A stretch of 64,000 nt of DNA from Nematostella vectensis (Eukaryota > Cnidaria > Anthozoa > Actiniaria > Edwardsiidae). The stretch is from positions 9,356,022-9,420,021 of the forward strand of contig NC_064045.1 of assembly GCF_932526225.1 (NCBI RefSeq), given 5' to 3'. Under the pieces are notes generated by a model, which was not told the DNA's origin, searched no databases, and was given only the letters and a program-made list of their open reading frames with translations. The translations under genes and the position numbers were made by a program. Position 1 is the first letter of the stretch. Each line of letters opens with the position of its first letter. Positions 1 through 10,890 of the stretch are shown piece by piece.

Positions 1-393
1 TAAATATAAAGAGCTTAAATATAAGACTGTCAATAACACAACTAAGATCACCATATATTTTTATATCTACAAATTCTATCAATTCTATACTTTACGATTA
101 TTTGCACGTTCTGTCTACTTTCCTGAAACTAAAAACCCTTAGATCAGAATGGATACAGTACATTCGACATATTGCCTTTCTTGGTATATCCCAACAACCG
201 TACTCCAACAAGGGCTTTTATAACAAGAGATTACTGTGTATAAATCCATGAATGATTCACCAAGTATGAATAAATGTGAATAAATTTGCCGCGAGGCTGA
301 GTGGGATAAGTACCCATAATTGCATCAACTGCTCTTTGAAGTGAAAGGCACATCATTTTTGAGAATATCGGAATCTGTGGTAGGAAACATTTA
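1..393. other. 5' flank of SLC17 copy 1
   Basis: AT-rich sequence that is collinear with the stretches before exon 1 of copy 2 (about 12120-12648) and copy 3 (about 23860-24384), so the window opens inside the duplicated unit. By analogy the orphan SLC22-like exon of a preceding unit, if there is one, would lie just outside the window. No core promoter element could be assigned. In copies 2 and 3, but not copy 1, an upstream ATG is in frame with exon 1 and would add an N-terminal extension; small indels break that frame here, so the ATG at 394 is preferred for all copies. Confidence 0.6.
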
Positions 394-703
394 ATGGCTT
401 CCAAACATAAACAAAAAGTTTTGTTCCCTCAACTAAACCCAACAGAATGGAAGGGCGAGCATGAACTTTTTACATCCAATGACGATCGACCAGATAACCA
501 CTGTTGCAGCAACTCTTATTGCTTGTTTCTACCCAAGCGTTATTGTATTGCGTTTCTTACGATGCTCGCCTTTCTATTGTCTTATGGAGTCCGAGCAGGG
601 ATAAGCATAGCAGTTGTGGCGATGGTGTCTTCTCGTGAAACGACCATCAATGGAACAATCACTGTGAAAGATCCTGAATTCCGATGGTCAACAAAAACAC
701 AAG
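394..703 (+). CDS. SLC17 copy 1 exon 1
   Basis: Encodes residues 1-103 plus one base: a hydrophilic, Cys-containing N-terminal tail of about 50 residues, TM1 at about 51-79 with the conserved Arg67, and a lumenal loop with an N-glycosylation sequon (NGT, 86-88). The donor is AAG|GTAAAT at 704. Length and sequence match the exon 1 copies at 12649 and 24385. Confidence 0.88.
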
Positions 704-2169
704 GTAAATATGGTGATTTCTAAACCTATCACATAAAAAGATATTGCTCTCACGAATTCATGTGTAATAGCCCGTTGATGAGTAACGTATGCGTAGCTGA
801 AACCCGCTGGAAGCGCTGTAAATACAGACACACACAAGATTATTAAAACTGGGGTCTGGTACCTAGGAATCTTAGTTACATTCAGAGACCTTCTCAATTG
901 ACGAATTTTAAGGAGCCCTCGGACGTCGGTTTACCTTATCAGCATTCCCAAGCCTAAGATGAGGACCGGTGTAATTGAAGCGGATCATTTTTTTTTCTAA
1001 AAAGCAATGAATTATAACGACCTGTGCACTGAGCCTGATCGAATCGCTCATACGAAAACCACGGAAAGAAGAATCGCTGTAAAATAAAGGGCGACCGAAA
1101 ATGATCTATGTTTGTTAGTTTAGAATGATGTATAGGAGTAATTTTTGATGATGTAGTGAGTGTTAATTACCGTAAAACCTCCGTATTAACCCCCGCATCA
1201 CTTTACCCACCCCCTCCCCTAAAAAACAGAAACCCTTTTTTCACCTTTTGCTGTTTAATAAAAGGGAGAGGGACATTTATAAGCGCATAAGAAAAAAATG
1301 TATCTTTTGCGTATTAGCGTGCATCGACTTTTAATAACAATAATTGTATATGCGCGAACATTCATTGGGATCAACGGACAATCAAAAACACTCATTGGGC
1401 ATTTACACATATGGATTGCACATGCTTTTACGCGAAATTAATATTTATTCACACGTTTGGACAATCAGTAGCGTGTATCGACAATCACAGGTAGGCCAAG
1501 CTCTTTATTTGTCCCTTATGATATTTACGGTAAACAAAGGGCGAAAAACAACATTAGTGAAAAATAAAAAAAAAAATACATGAAAATACGTGTGTAGTCT
1601 AGTGTTATGTTAATGTTTACTTTTTGCGTGTTTTCTGGCCGTATTAAAGCGCCTTTTTCAAGATTCAAATTTCACGATTTGAAACTCTTACCAGAACGAA
1701 GTGAAAGGTAGGAAAGTAATTTTGGGCATACCTCACGTTTCGTCCTCAAAAACACACTTCCTTCCGCTTAATCGCGCTCAAATCACGGCGACATCCTCAC
1801 AGATAGGAGTCCAACCTACCCAAACATCAATCGTACTACAACCGTAGAGTTGTATCAAAATAACGAAGGGATGACTTCAGTCGCTGTTTTGACTAATTGT
1901 ACAGCATTAGCACCATACTGTACAAACGATGACAGATGTGTTTGATAACGAGGAAGTCATAAGAAAATTATAGCCTTAGCTTTGCTCTAGTTTTCTTATA
2001 ATTCGCAAAAATGTGACAGTTCTCAGACAAAAAGCAGCCATTTTAAAACAAAAAGGCAAGCGAGCGGTAACTGGAAGTAGTCTTGCATTTTTGGGCACTG
2101 GCGGTGCCAACTTTGAAAAAGCTGTATATATTCACGAAATTAGTAACCACGAACTTTAATTCTACGCAG
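704..2169. other. intron 1 of SLC17 copy 1
   Basis: About 1.5 kb, largely collinear with intron 1 of copy 2. Short open frames here are not conserved beyond the recent duplication and have no family features. A stretch with a poly-pyrimidine acceptor precedes exon 2. No RNA gene or promoter was recognised. Confidence 0.6.
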
Positions 2170-2369
2170 GGGTTATTCTTGGCTCCTTTTTTGGGGGCTA
2201 CATGCTGACCCAAGTACCTGGCGGAGTGCTGGCTCAAAGATTCGGTGGTCGAGTTGTCCTGGGCTTGTGTATGCTGTTTTCATCAATATTTGTGTTCCTT
2301 TCTCCTGTGGCGGCGCGAACACACGTTGCACTCCTTGTGGCAGCCAGCGCAGCAGTGGGCTCATGTAAG
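2170..2369 (+). CDS. SLC17 copy 1 exon 2
   Basis: Encodes TM2 and TM3 (GSFFGGYMLTQVPGG, then a hydrophobic VVLGLCMLFSSIFVFL stretch). The acceptor is TACGCAG|GGG and the donor TGTAAG|GTCAGT. It enters in phase 1 and leaves in phase 0, joining directly to exon 3. An alternative GTAAGG donor four bases upstream exists but would put exon 3 out of frame. Confidence 0.88.
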
Positions 2370-4249
2370 GTCAGTTACAACGCGATAATCCCAAAGCCTT
2401 CATTATTTTGGGCCCTCGTCGAAGAAAAGACAGCATGCCTTTAAAAACGCAAACCACAAAGTCTAGTCCATAATTTGCACATTTATCGATCAAGTAACGA
2501 TCCGTGTTAATTTCTCACCGAAATGGACTAAAATCCCCCTTTCCTTGTTAAGCGGGTGTGCCTCCACAGAAAAGGTACCCTCTTTAAAGCGGTCCCGCAT
2601 TTCACATTTCAGAGGCTGGTCGCTAAAGCGGTTTTATCACCAGTTTACTTCCGGTCTACTACGTAACCATCTCCGATTGACCCTGAACATGCGCACTTCG
2701 AAGGGATGGGGGAAGAAGATACAATTTCTTACAATGGCCATCAGTTCCTTGCATTCCGGACTGATTTTCCCATTTCAAAACACAAAAAATAGTCGCCGAA
2801 ATGCACATACCCTGATTTTGGCTTTTTAAGAAAATTTTTTTCTTGATTATCCTTGCGCTATGTATGGGCTCAGGGACGAAAACCTCAAATTTCAATGATA
2901 CTTTACAAAAAGACGCATCAATTTAAAAAAGGTCGCATTTGATATTTTGTTTGATATTACTCACTAAGTAATTAGGGGAATTTTCCGCCTTATTTGATGT
3001 GAAATGAGCTTATTGTAAACGTCAAGTCATGTTTTCCGTCATGTCTCTCCGATTATTTTTAACGGAAAACGCGAGAAATATTTCACAATTGTAAAAGAAG
3101 TGTGTCTATTGGAAGTTTTATTGAGGATATGAATGGATGGCCTGTTAAATAGCGCGGATTCTATTAGATTCGTCTCTTGCTGGTTGAGGTTTCCGTCGGC
3201 CCTCCAAAGTACCAAGGAATGTAAGTTTTCACTCCTAGGTACTTTTGAGCAAAAGTGCAAGAAAAACAGACTGAAAAAAAAAACCCTATATCAAGTCAAC
3301 ACTACCAGTTTAAGTTTAGCTACCGCTGACCTAAGACGGTATGCCTTGAAGTTTCCAACAATGCACTGCGGTCTTTTCTGTCTAGCGACGGCACTGCTAC
3401 AGCCTGTTGTTTTCAACAGCTTTGCCTGTAATTTGCTTAAAAATTACAGCTTTTTCACATCTGGAGAGTGCCTTAGGACATCACAAAGTCTATTAGGGCA
3501 TAATTAATGCTATGTGCTTATGGTTGTTTGCACGCTGAGGTTGATTTGATGTGATAATTCCTTGTTTGGGTTTCACCGAGTAAGAATAGAATTTTCTAAT
3601 GAATGGCCTCATACTCTCCAATGTGGAACATCTTTGCTACCCAACCTTATTTAAAAATTGTTTTCAGGCTTTTTTCTGGGTTCCTTGGACCTGGAAATGT
3701 TTTGTTTGGCTTTGGGGCAAAGAAACTTATAAAAAAATGGTATGATTATGGGAGAAGAGTTTTCCCGCCTCTCTGTTAAGGTGTTTCCAAGACTCCCATC
3801 ATGCAGTGCTGGCATGCAATATAGCCTTTAAAGATGGTGACTCGCTTCTAATAGAGGTTTTAGCATTGATTATTGTGGCTGATGGCTGTAAAATGGGACC
3901 TGACGGACGGAGCACAATAAAGGTATCTATTTGTGACTTGATCTGTGTTTGCTTGTCTCTATTTTGTAGTTCGGAATTTTTTGTCTTTTTTGATAAGAAA
4001 TGTTTCTGAGTTTAAGCATTTGTTTACGAATTGTTCAGCAATCAAGGCTGATATTTTAACAATAGATTCAATTCTATTACATTGCTTCGATGCGCTTTTA
4101 AAGTTCGTCTATACCTTGGAGCAATCAATGAGTATCCGGGTCTGGTGATGTTTAGTTTGCATTTATGGCGTTTTGGAGTTTGGGCCTATATTTTACGGGC
4201 GTCTGGGGACGTTATAACCCCTGGTTTACAAACTTACTTATACTTCAAG
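2370..4249. other. intron 2 of SLC17 copy 1
   Basis: About 1.9 kb, AT-rich, collinear with 14528-16408 of copy 2. Several 60-120-codon open frames occur but have no domain, and they shift between the two copies. Nothing else is supported. Confidence 0.55.
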
Positions 4250-4337
4250 GGGGTGATGACTCCCGCCCTGTACGACTTCTGGAACAGACGGGCGCCTTAT
4301 GGGGAGAAATCTACTTATGTGACCTTTTCTTTGTCCG
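4250..4337 (+). CDS. SLC17 copy 1 exon 3
   Basis: Short 88-base exon encoding the loop/TM4 region GVMTPALYDFWNRRAPYG, which corresponds to the family's EGVTFPAMHAIW-type segment. The acceptor is CTTCAAG|GGG and the donor TCCG|GTGAGT. The Trp codon here is TGG; in copy 2 the same codon is TAG. Confidence 0.85.
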
Positions 4338-5432
4338 GTGAGTGATTTCCAAAAGACCTATAACAAGTATGAGTGCCCGGGGGGACTCTCCAGAAAAGTA
4401 GACGGGGGTGATCGTCATATCTTTTAGGGTATAAAATTTAGACCAGCTGCCATCCCTTAGGGGGGGGGGGAGATGCTAGACCCCTCGGTTGCTGGGAAAA
4501 AATCGGCCAGAATGGTTCTGCTGGCAAATTTGTGGAGTCGAACTTGTTGTGCTGGAAATATTTTTTGGGAGCTGGAGCGGTTGCTTGGGGAAAAAATCGT
4601 TCCGACGGGTTATTAGGGGCAATTATTTATGAGCTTAAATGCCTACCACTGCTGGCTTGCTGGGAAAAAAAGAAATTCAAGGTCCCTCCTTGGAAAACAG
4701 GAACAGATAATTTTTCCCCAGCAATTTTTGGTATCAGAACATATTCAAACGACGAAGTATGCCATTTTAACGTGTTTCGTGAAGGGGGGCTCATCGTAAG
4801 CCCTTGGAACAGAAGCATCCAAGGGATAAGGACACATAAGAATATTTCGTTTCTGGTCGCGCTTTCTCCTTCGGGAGCATGCCGGTGGGCGATTTTTATG
4901 TTTGTTCTTTTATTTGTATTTTTTTTCTTCTTTTTCAAAAATTTTGCTTTTTTGTGTAATATGCCGCGACCCTTTATTTTCTCGCGGAGAAAAATGATTA
5001 CTCCAACCGGAGCTACTTTAACGACATTGTTTAGCTTAGCACATCTTTCGATGTATGACGTGATTTGATGTCTATTTTCTGTCATTACCAGCGCAAATCT
5101 CAAAAAAAAAATTCTAGAGGTTTTACTGAGAAAGATTTGAAATAAAAAAAAATAAATAAAAGGTTGTATGCAGCACTAATTCGGGATGTGGCGGCGACCA
5201 GAAACGACAATAATTTTTATGTGACCTTATGCAGGATGCTCCAAGATTGAAAAAAAAAAAATAATGAAAATTTCATTTGGGAGAATTGCGATACTTACAA
5301 CCATTCATTATAACGGGTCATCATGATAACATCCAGGAGTAAAGTAAAACACTACAACAATCATACATCTATTTAAAGGCGTTTGTCATGGGTCTAGCTA
5401 AATCGTACCATAAAGTTTCAATCCATTTGCAG
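4338..5432. other. intron 3 of SLC17 copy 1
   Basis: About 1.1 kb. Holds a poly-G run (about 4459-4470) and a 178-codon open frame (4532-5068) that is also open in copy 2 but reads as low-complexity, Phe-rich intronic sequence. No gene is supported. Confidence 0.55.
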
Positions 5433-5519
5433 GTGTTTACATCGGTTTGGCTATAATCCCACCAGTACTGGGGCAGTTAGAATCTTGGTTTGACTGGCCG
5501 TCAATTTTCTATAGTTCAG
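5433..5519 (+). CDS. SLC17 copy 1 exon 4
   Basis: 87-base exon encoding the TM5 region (GVYIGLAIIPPVLGQLES followed by WFDWPSIFYSS). The acceptor is TTTGCAG|GTG and the donor TTCAG|GTAAGT, with phase 1 on both sides. Confidence 0.87.
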
Positions 5520-5654
5520 GTAAGTGATTTTTAAAATTCATACAAATTGCCCAAAAGCGGAGCTCCAAGCTCTAAATCTTCGCTTATTTTCCCTTGATAA
5601 TTTAAGAAATAATAAATATTATTATTAACCCCCTTCCCCCCACCCTTGACAAGC

Positions 5655-6190
5655 TTAATAGTCATACGATGTTTCGGCGTCAGGGTAGTTTTACTTTTAG
5701 TAAAACACGTGACCATATTTTCGCATCCCACTTGTCACCTTCATGACACCTTCCGAGTTTGGTTGTCATACGATGTTTCTCTAATGAAATATTAATATCT
5801 TTCTATTTTGATGACGGCAGCACTTTTTTGCTTCTAGTGACGCCGTCTCAATCACGTGACTATATCGGTGCACCCCCCTTGACACCTTCATGACACATAC
5901 CAACATTGGTTGTCATATGATGTTTCGTTCATGAGATATGGATATTCTTGTTCTTAATGAAATCGGAATAGTTTTGCTTTTAGTGACGTCACCGATTACG
6001 TCACAAATCTCGTGCACCACCTTGACACAAACACGACACCTCCCAATTTTGGTTGTGAAACAATGTTTCTTACGCGAGATATGAATGTTTTTGCTTTTAA
6101 TCACGTCGATGACTTCACACAACACGTGACCGTATTTTCGCATCCCACTTGTCACCTTCATGACACCCTCCTAGTTTGGTTGTCATACGA
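5655..6190. repeat. tandem repeat of about 140 bp in intron 4 (copy 1)
   Basis: Four to five diverged units, each starting near GGTTGTCATACGATGTTTC (about 5660, 5760, 5908, 6050, 6177) and carrying palindromic TGACGTCA-like and CACGTGA motifs plus a CTTCATGACACC block. The homologous array in copy 2 is longer. The open frames across it (for example 6012-6377) are repeat translations rather than genes. Confidence 0.7.
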
Positions 6191-6446
6191 TGCTTTTTGG
6201 GGACGAACTGACAGACGAAAACTCGAGTCGACTGGTTACCAATATTTGCTACCATATTTTTCTTGTATACCACTTTTTCTTAGGTATGGGACTCCGTTCA
6301 CGATGGGCTTCGCGGCGCTTTCGCCCTTTCTACTTTGTGCTCGTAACGTCAGCGTATTAAAACCTACTCTGTTTTGACAGTGTTAAATATACCACTTTTG
6401 ATCCCGTCCGTCTATCTGCTGTCTAATGTATGCCGCTTGTCCTCAG

Positions 6447-6571
6447 GTGCAGTAACTATCTTATTGGCATTTGTTTGGTTTATTGTCGTGAAGCGTTCTC
6501 CTGTCGATGATTCTCGTCTGAGCGACGAGTTGCTGAGTTCGTGTGAACAAGAAAAGACAGCTACTGAAAAA
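6447..6571 (+). CDS. SLC17 copy 1 exon 5
   Basis: 125-base exon encoding TM6 (GAVTILLAFVWFIVV) and the start of the large cytoplasmic loop, rich in charged residues (KRSPVDDSRLSDELLSS). The acceptor is CCTCAG|GTG and the donor GAAAAA|GTACAA, leaving in phase 0. Confidence 0.85.
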
Positions 6572-7183
6572 GTACAATGGGTTCAACGGTTGATTTATTA
6601 TATCAGGCCCTACCCAGGATTTTTCTTGGGCTGGGCGAAATCCGAAAAAGTGGACCTAATTTTTCCTGGGGGGGGGGGGAGGAATTTTTTTATGCCTTTG
6701 CAGTATCTCCATGGGACGTTTATTATCGGATTTGGCTACATACCACAGTGATCTAGCTTATGCTTTATAGTTATAGTCTACCAATAGCACGACTATTGAG
6801 AACCGAAAGTAGACCTTCGACTTTGTGTGTTTGTGTGTGTTGGGGGGGGGGGGGGGGGTTCGCACCCCTTGAACCCCCCCTGGGTACGGGCCTGTATATT
6901 GCCTATATACATATAATATACCTATACCTTCCTGTTATGACTAGATCACAACGACGCCACTCTGTTCTCATGATATTTTAGGTTTCACGATCCGATCAGA
7001 CTGTTGGATTAATCGGGGTTGAAAAAGAGTGAACTTCTCTCACAGTTTTTATGAGAAGTATTAAGCTAGCCGAAAGGCTAACAATACTTCGGTTGGATTA
7101 TTGCCTATATACCTATACTATACCTATACCTTCCTGTAATGACTAGATCTAAACAACGCCACCCTGTTCTCATGATAATTTAG
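6572..7183. other. intron 5 of SLC17 copy 1
   Basis: About 0.6 kb with poly-G runs at about 6669-6681 and 6842-6858. It contains one copy of the intronic hairpin element (7057-7088) and a repeated CCTATACCTTCCTGTAATGA block (about 6923 and 7121). Confidence 0.6.
7057..7088. repeat. intronic hairpin element, copy 1a
   Basis: Imperfect palindrome: AGTATT, GCTAGCC, loop GAAA, GGCTAAC, AATACT. It is preceded by a second small inverted pair (ACTTCT .. AGAAGT). The same roughly 110-bp block recurs in intron 5 and intron 6 of all three copies. Confidence 0.75.
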
Positions 7184-7333
7184 AATGTACCAACGCCTTG
7201 GAAGAAGATTCTGACGTCTTTACCGGTGTGGAGCGTTGTCATTGGCTGGGGCACTAGCGGTTGGATGTTGTTCACATTCCTCACAGAATTGCCCTCTTAT
7301 CTCAAGTTCGGTCTTGGATATGATATAAAACTG
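7184..7333 (+). CDS. SLC17 copy 1 exon 6
   Basis: 150-base exon, phase 0 on both sides, encoding the end of the central loop and TM7 (VPTPWKKILTSLPVWSVV, then GWMLFTFLTELPSYLKFGLG). The LTELPSYLK stretch is among the most conserved in SLC17. The acceptor is ATTTAG|AAT and the donor AAACTG|GTAGGT. Confidence 0.9.
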
Positions 7334-7369
7334 GTAGGTTTCCGGTAAAGTGTGATGACAATATCACGG

Positions 7370-7860
7370 CTTTGGCGTGACGAGAGATAAATCGAAGAGA
7401 GATGACTTGGCTAGGGCACTGGTGACCAAAAGGCGATTGCAACAATTGGTGACTAGGCTAGAGCGATTACCAGAGCATAATTGTGGCGTGACTAGATTAA
7501 GATAGTTGCGTGACCATAGTGTGTTCGTAGCGTAACTTGGCTAGGTTATGATAGGGCCCTGACGAAAGCACAATAATGATATAACTACAGTTTGATAGGG
7601 GCGTGAGCAAAGTGTGATCGGAGCGTAACTCAGTAAGTGTTTCGTAGTTGTGTGACCTGAATCATGGTTTGACCCGAGTTTGATCTTGGCGTGACCAGAG
7701 AAAAATTGGAACGTGACTAGGTTATATATCGGGGCGTGACCATAGTGTGATCGTAGTGACTAGGCTAGAATATCATAGTTGTCTGACTAGAGCATAATCA
7801 TAGCGTGACCATATAATATGATCTTTGCGTAAGTAATTCACTATCATGGCAGGCATCTAT
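7370..7860. repeat. degenerate GCGTGACC repeat block in intron 6 (copy 1)
   Basis: Many diverged short units built on GCGTGACCAGAGT / GCGTGACCATAGTGTGATCGTAG, spaced irregularly by about 25-45 bp. The matching block in copy 2 runs from about 20105 to 20700. It is absent or much shorter in copy 3. Confidence 0.65.
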
Positions 7861-7946
7861 GGCATGACCAGGATTCACGATCCTATCAGACTATTAGATT
7901 AATCGGGGTTGAAAAAGAATGAACTTCTATCACGGTTTTTATGAGA

Positions 7947-7978
7947 AGTATTAAGCTAGCCGACAGGCTAACAATACT
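7947..7978. repeat. intronic hairpin element, copy 1b
   Basis: Same hairpin as at 7057, with loop GACA in place of GAAA, followed by the sequence CTGCAGTTGGTAATGTC. Confidence 0.72.
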
Positions 7979-8251
7979 GCAGTTGGTAATGTCATATAAT
8001 ATCCTTTACGCTCTTTGCTCCCTGAAACCACTATCCATCCCTCCCCCAACTTTCGCCCCCCCCCCCCCCCCCCCCCACTTATGGAACCGTTCCGCCGCCC
8101 CTGATGGCAGGGCGTTAGTTTACCAGAGCATAATCATGGCGTGACTAGATTAACATAGTGGCGTTACCATAGTGGCGTTACCATAGTGTGTTCGTGGCGT
8201 AAGTATAACAGCTGCGCAACAAGAGAATAACGTCTATCACCGATTTTATGA

Positions 8252-8285
8252 CAAGTTTTTAGCTAGCCGACAGGCTAACAATACT
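8252..8285. repeat. intronic hairpin element, copy 1c
   Basis: Third, more diverged copy of the hairpin (GCTAGCC, loop GACA, GGCTAAC, AATACTTCG). It sits just before a 765-bp insertion that is unique to copy 1. Confidence 0.65.
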
Positions 8286-8295
8286 TCGTTGGTAA

Positions 8296-9060
8296 TTAGT
8301 AAATAAACCCTTTCTAGCGGCTGGGATATCGGTGGATAATGTCCAAGGATGAGAAATGGTACGAAAAAACGAAAAAATGGTACGAGAAGCAAAGCTTCGA
8401 GGGCAACTGTGAAATTTTGAGGACCATTTCTCATCCGCGGACATTATCTGCCGATATCACAGTGAGCCAAAGAAGGGGTTTATTTATTTCATATCCCAGC
8501 GACTACGCTGAAAATGCGAAAAATGTCTTCAAAGCGCGCTGACGTGCACTGGAATGACGCCACGAGCGCGCGCTGTTATTTTTGCCATTCGCAATTCATA
8601 AAAATCCATGCAATAATCCAACGAACAAAAACAAGCTCAAAACTTGCATTTCAACTGATGGATTTTCACCTATACTGTTTTCTTATTGTTCTGCAAGTTT
8701 GAAATGTCTTCTGTGCGCGCTGACGTGCACGGGAATGACACCACGAGCGCGCGCTGTTGTGAAGTTTTTTTTGTCATTGTTTTTTCTTTCAAGTTACAGG
8801 ATAAATTCTAAAAAAACATATTGATGATAATTCTATAAAAGAAATAAAGCATTCTTTCTGTGCCTTTATGGCGTTTTCAAAATCTTGGTGTTTGTTTGAG
8901 GAGTTATTGAGCAGACGATAAGTGAGTTTTGACTGCACAAAAATGTTCACAGGACAGATACCACTTTTGCTGGACGTTATCGAATGATATTTGTCCTGTG
9001 AAATTGTGCACGCGACCAGTATTGACCAATGAGCGCGCGTGAAAATTCATCACTGGGAAA
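8296..9060. mobile_element. copy-1-specific intron 6 insertion (non-coding)
   Basis: About 765 bp present in copy 1 but absent at the matching place in copy 2 (about 21165), where the flanking sequence runs straight on. TAAT occurs at both edges and may be a target duplication. Inside are a fold-back unit (8301-8487) and two direct repeats (8521-8576 and 8702-8757) rich in GCGCGC and GACGTGCAC. There is no coding capacity, so this is probably a non-autonomous DNA transposon or a composite of two. Confidence 0.6.
8301..8487. repeat. fold-back (MITE-like) inverted repeat
   Basis: Long imperfect arms: AAATAAACCCTTTCT, GATATCGG and GATAATGTCC near the left side, with their complements GGACATTATC, CCGATATC and AGAAGGGGTTTATTT on the right. 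They surround a core of about 60 bp that itself contains the inverted pair GAAATGGTAC / ACCATTTC. Confidence 0.72.
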
Positions 9061-9102
9061 TAATGTCATATAATATCCTTTACGCTCTTTGCTCGTTCAC
9101 AG

Positions 9103-9235
9103 ACCGGTGTTTTGTACGGAGTCTCGTTTTTGGCAGTGGCCATAATGCTACCCATAATGACAAGATTAGCAGATTTCATGAATACCAAGGAAGTCCTGTC
9201 AATGACAAACATCCGTAAACTATTCACATGTGGCG
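9103..9235 (+). CDS. SLC17 copy 1 exon 7
   Basis: 133-base exon encoding TM8 (GVLYGVSFLAVAIMLPIM) and the following loop TRLADFMNTKEVLSMTNIRK. The acceptor is TTCACAG|ACC and the donor GGCG|GTGAGT. Confidence 0.9.
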
Positions 9236-9480
9236 GTGAGTACCGTGAATATACAACTGTTCCAAATAAGAAAAATCCATTTCTTCAGTGCAGCCTTATT
9301 TGAGAAAGGCGTTTACTAAGCGCATACATTTTCCTCAACGCCAAATGCAAATTTTTATAATTGTGATGGTGGTGATGATAATTATAATAAAGTTTATGTT
9401 GATTAGCGATGTGAATGATAGTAAAATTGACGTTGATAATGATAATTATCACAATGATGATGATAATACGTTTCTTGTAG

Positions 9481-10145
9481 GCTTTTTTCTTCAGTGTATT
9501 TGCCTCATCATAGTGGCTTGTACACCCTATAAGGTGGTGCCTATCGTCCTTGGTTTAGGTTCCATGGTCACTTTGTAAATATATTATTTCAAATCTGTGG
9601 AATGCTGTTACATCCATGACCTATTCTGCACAAGGGCAAAGCTTGTCGGAGTTATATTGTTTTGATTAAAAAAAAAATATTTATAAACTTCTATGATGGG
9701 ACATAAGAATTTACCATTAGACTCTTGACAACTTTGACAGCCATATTCACACCAGGAATTGTGTTTATTAACTTTGATGTACTGCATAATTTAAATTATT
9801 GAATAAGGCCTGGATCCATTTGGTTGGTACAATAAATAAATCTCCGTAAAGAGCAGGATCCTAGATCCCCCAAAAATACCTCAATCAGTCAACACAGAAG
9901 GTGTTCAATGCTGGCTCCGCTTTTAGGCAGTGCCTAAATCTATATTAGTGGCTTGTACACCCTATAAGGTGGTGCCTATCGTCCTTGGTTTAGGTTCCAT
10001 GGCCACTTTGAATGCTGGGGTGGGCGTCAACGCGTTCGATATCGCACCCCGGTACTCTGGTATCATAATGGGAATGGCCAATACTCTTGCGACGTTTAAT
10101 GGAATTATGGCACCACTGGTTGTTGGACTAATCGTAAAATCTGAG
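9481..10145 (+). pseudogene. SLC17 copy 1 exon 8, split by an insertion
   Basis: The intact exon in copies 2 and 3 is 230 bases (TM9 and TM10). Here 9481-9575 gives the first half, then a TAA at 9576-9578 opens a 370-bp unrelated insert (9576-9945). The last 65 bases of the first half are repeated at 9946-10010 with one mismatch before the exon resumes to its normal donor at 10146. An AG at 9947-9948 could act as an acceptor that keeps frame with exon 7 but removes about 11 residues of the helix. Confidence 0.8.
9576..9945. mobile_element. 370-bp insertion in exon 8
   Basis: AT-rich, no coding capacity. Its beginning (CTGTTACATCCATGACCTATTCTG.. region, about 9603-9655) resembles a stretch at about 55530-55600 in intron 3 of copy 3, so it is probably a dispersed repeat. 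It lies between two 65-bp copies of exon sequence. Confidence 0.6.
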
Positions 10146-10249
10146 GTAAAAAGTTAATGAATGCTTTTATTATGAAAAAGTGCGTGCATGTCTGATAGAG
10201 AATTTTCAACCAAATACACATTATAGTACGAAATATAAATGTTATTAGT

Positions 10250-10890
10250 CTAGTCCATAACACATATGTTACGTTTAGCCCTGGCCCCACACAAGTTACG
10301 TCTAACTTTAGCCCCACTCAAGTTACGTCTAGACCCAGCCCTATTCAAGTTAAGTCTACCTTTAGCCCCACTCAAGTTACGTCTAGCGCCCTAGCCCCTC
10401 TCAAGTTACTTCTAACTTTAGCCCCGCTCAAGTTACGTCTTACGTATAATTTTAGCTCCAGTCAAGTAACGTCTACCTTTACCCCCATTCAAATTACGTC
10501 TAGCCCCAGCCCTACTCAAGTTACGTCTACCTTTAGCCCCACTCAAGTTACGTCTAGCGCCCTAGCCCCTCTCAAGTTACGTCTAACTTTAGCCCCATTC
10601 AAATTACGTCTAGCCCCAGCCCTACTCAAGTTACGTCTACCTTTAGCCCCACTCAAGTTACGTCTAGCGCCCTAGCCCCTCTCAAGTTACGTCTAACTTT
10701 AGCCCCATTCAAGTTACGTCCAGCCCTAGCCCCACTCAAGTTACTTCTAGCCCCAGTTAAGTACAGCTCGCCAGCCCCTATCAATTAACGTACAGCCCAC
10801 CAGCCCCGCTCAAGTAAAGTACAGCCCGCCATCCCTGCTCAAGTTACGCACAGCTCGCCAACCCCATCAAAGTTACATCTAGCCCGAAAA
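10250..10890. repeat. minisatellite in intron 8 (copy 1)
   Basis: Degenerate tandem units of roughly 27-31 bp based on CTCAAGTTACGTCTAGCCCC, with a higher-order period of about 110 bp (for example the ATTCAAATTACG word at about 10487 and 10597). The homologous place in copies 2 and 3 also carries arrays. Confidence 0.8.

Noticed and set aside
4532-5068. 178-codon ORF in intron 3 of copy 1, also open at 17100-17636 in copy 2
   Set aside because: It is open in both only because the copies are nearly identical; the peptide is low-complexity with long Phe runs and no domain, and the region is absent from copy 3.
7057-7088. Self-cleaving ribozyme or tRNA-like element in the intronic hairpin
   Set aside because: No hammerhead core (CUGAUGA..GAAA) or tRNA A/B boxes could be placed; kept only as an unexplained hairpin repeat.
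10250-10890. CRISPR-like or regulatory direct repeats
   Set aside because: Units are contiguous with no unique spacers and the locus is eukaryotic intron; this is a minisatellite.
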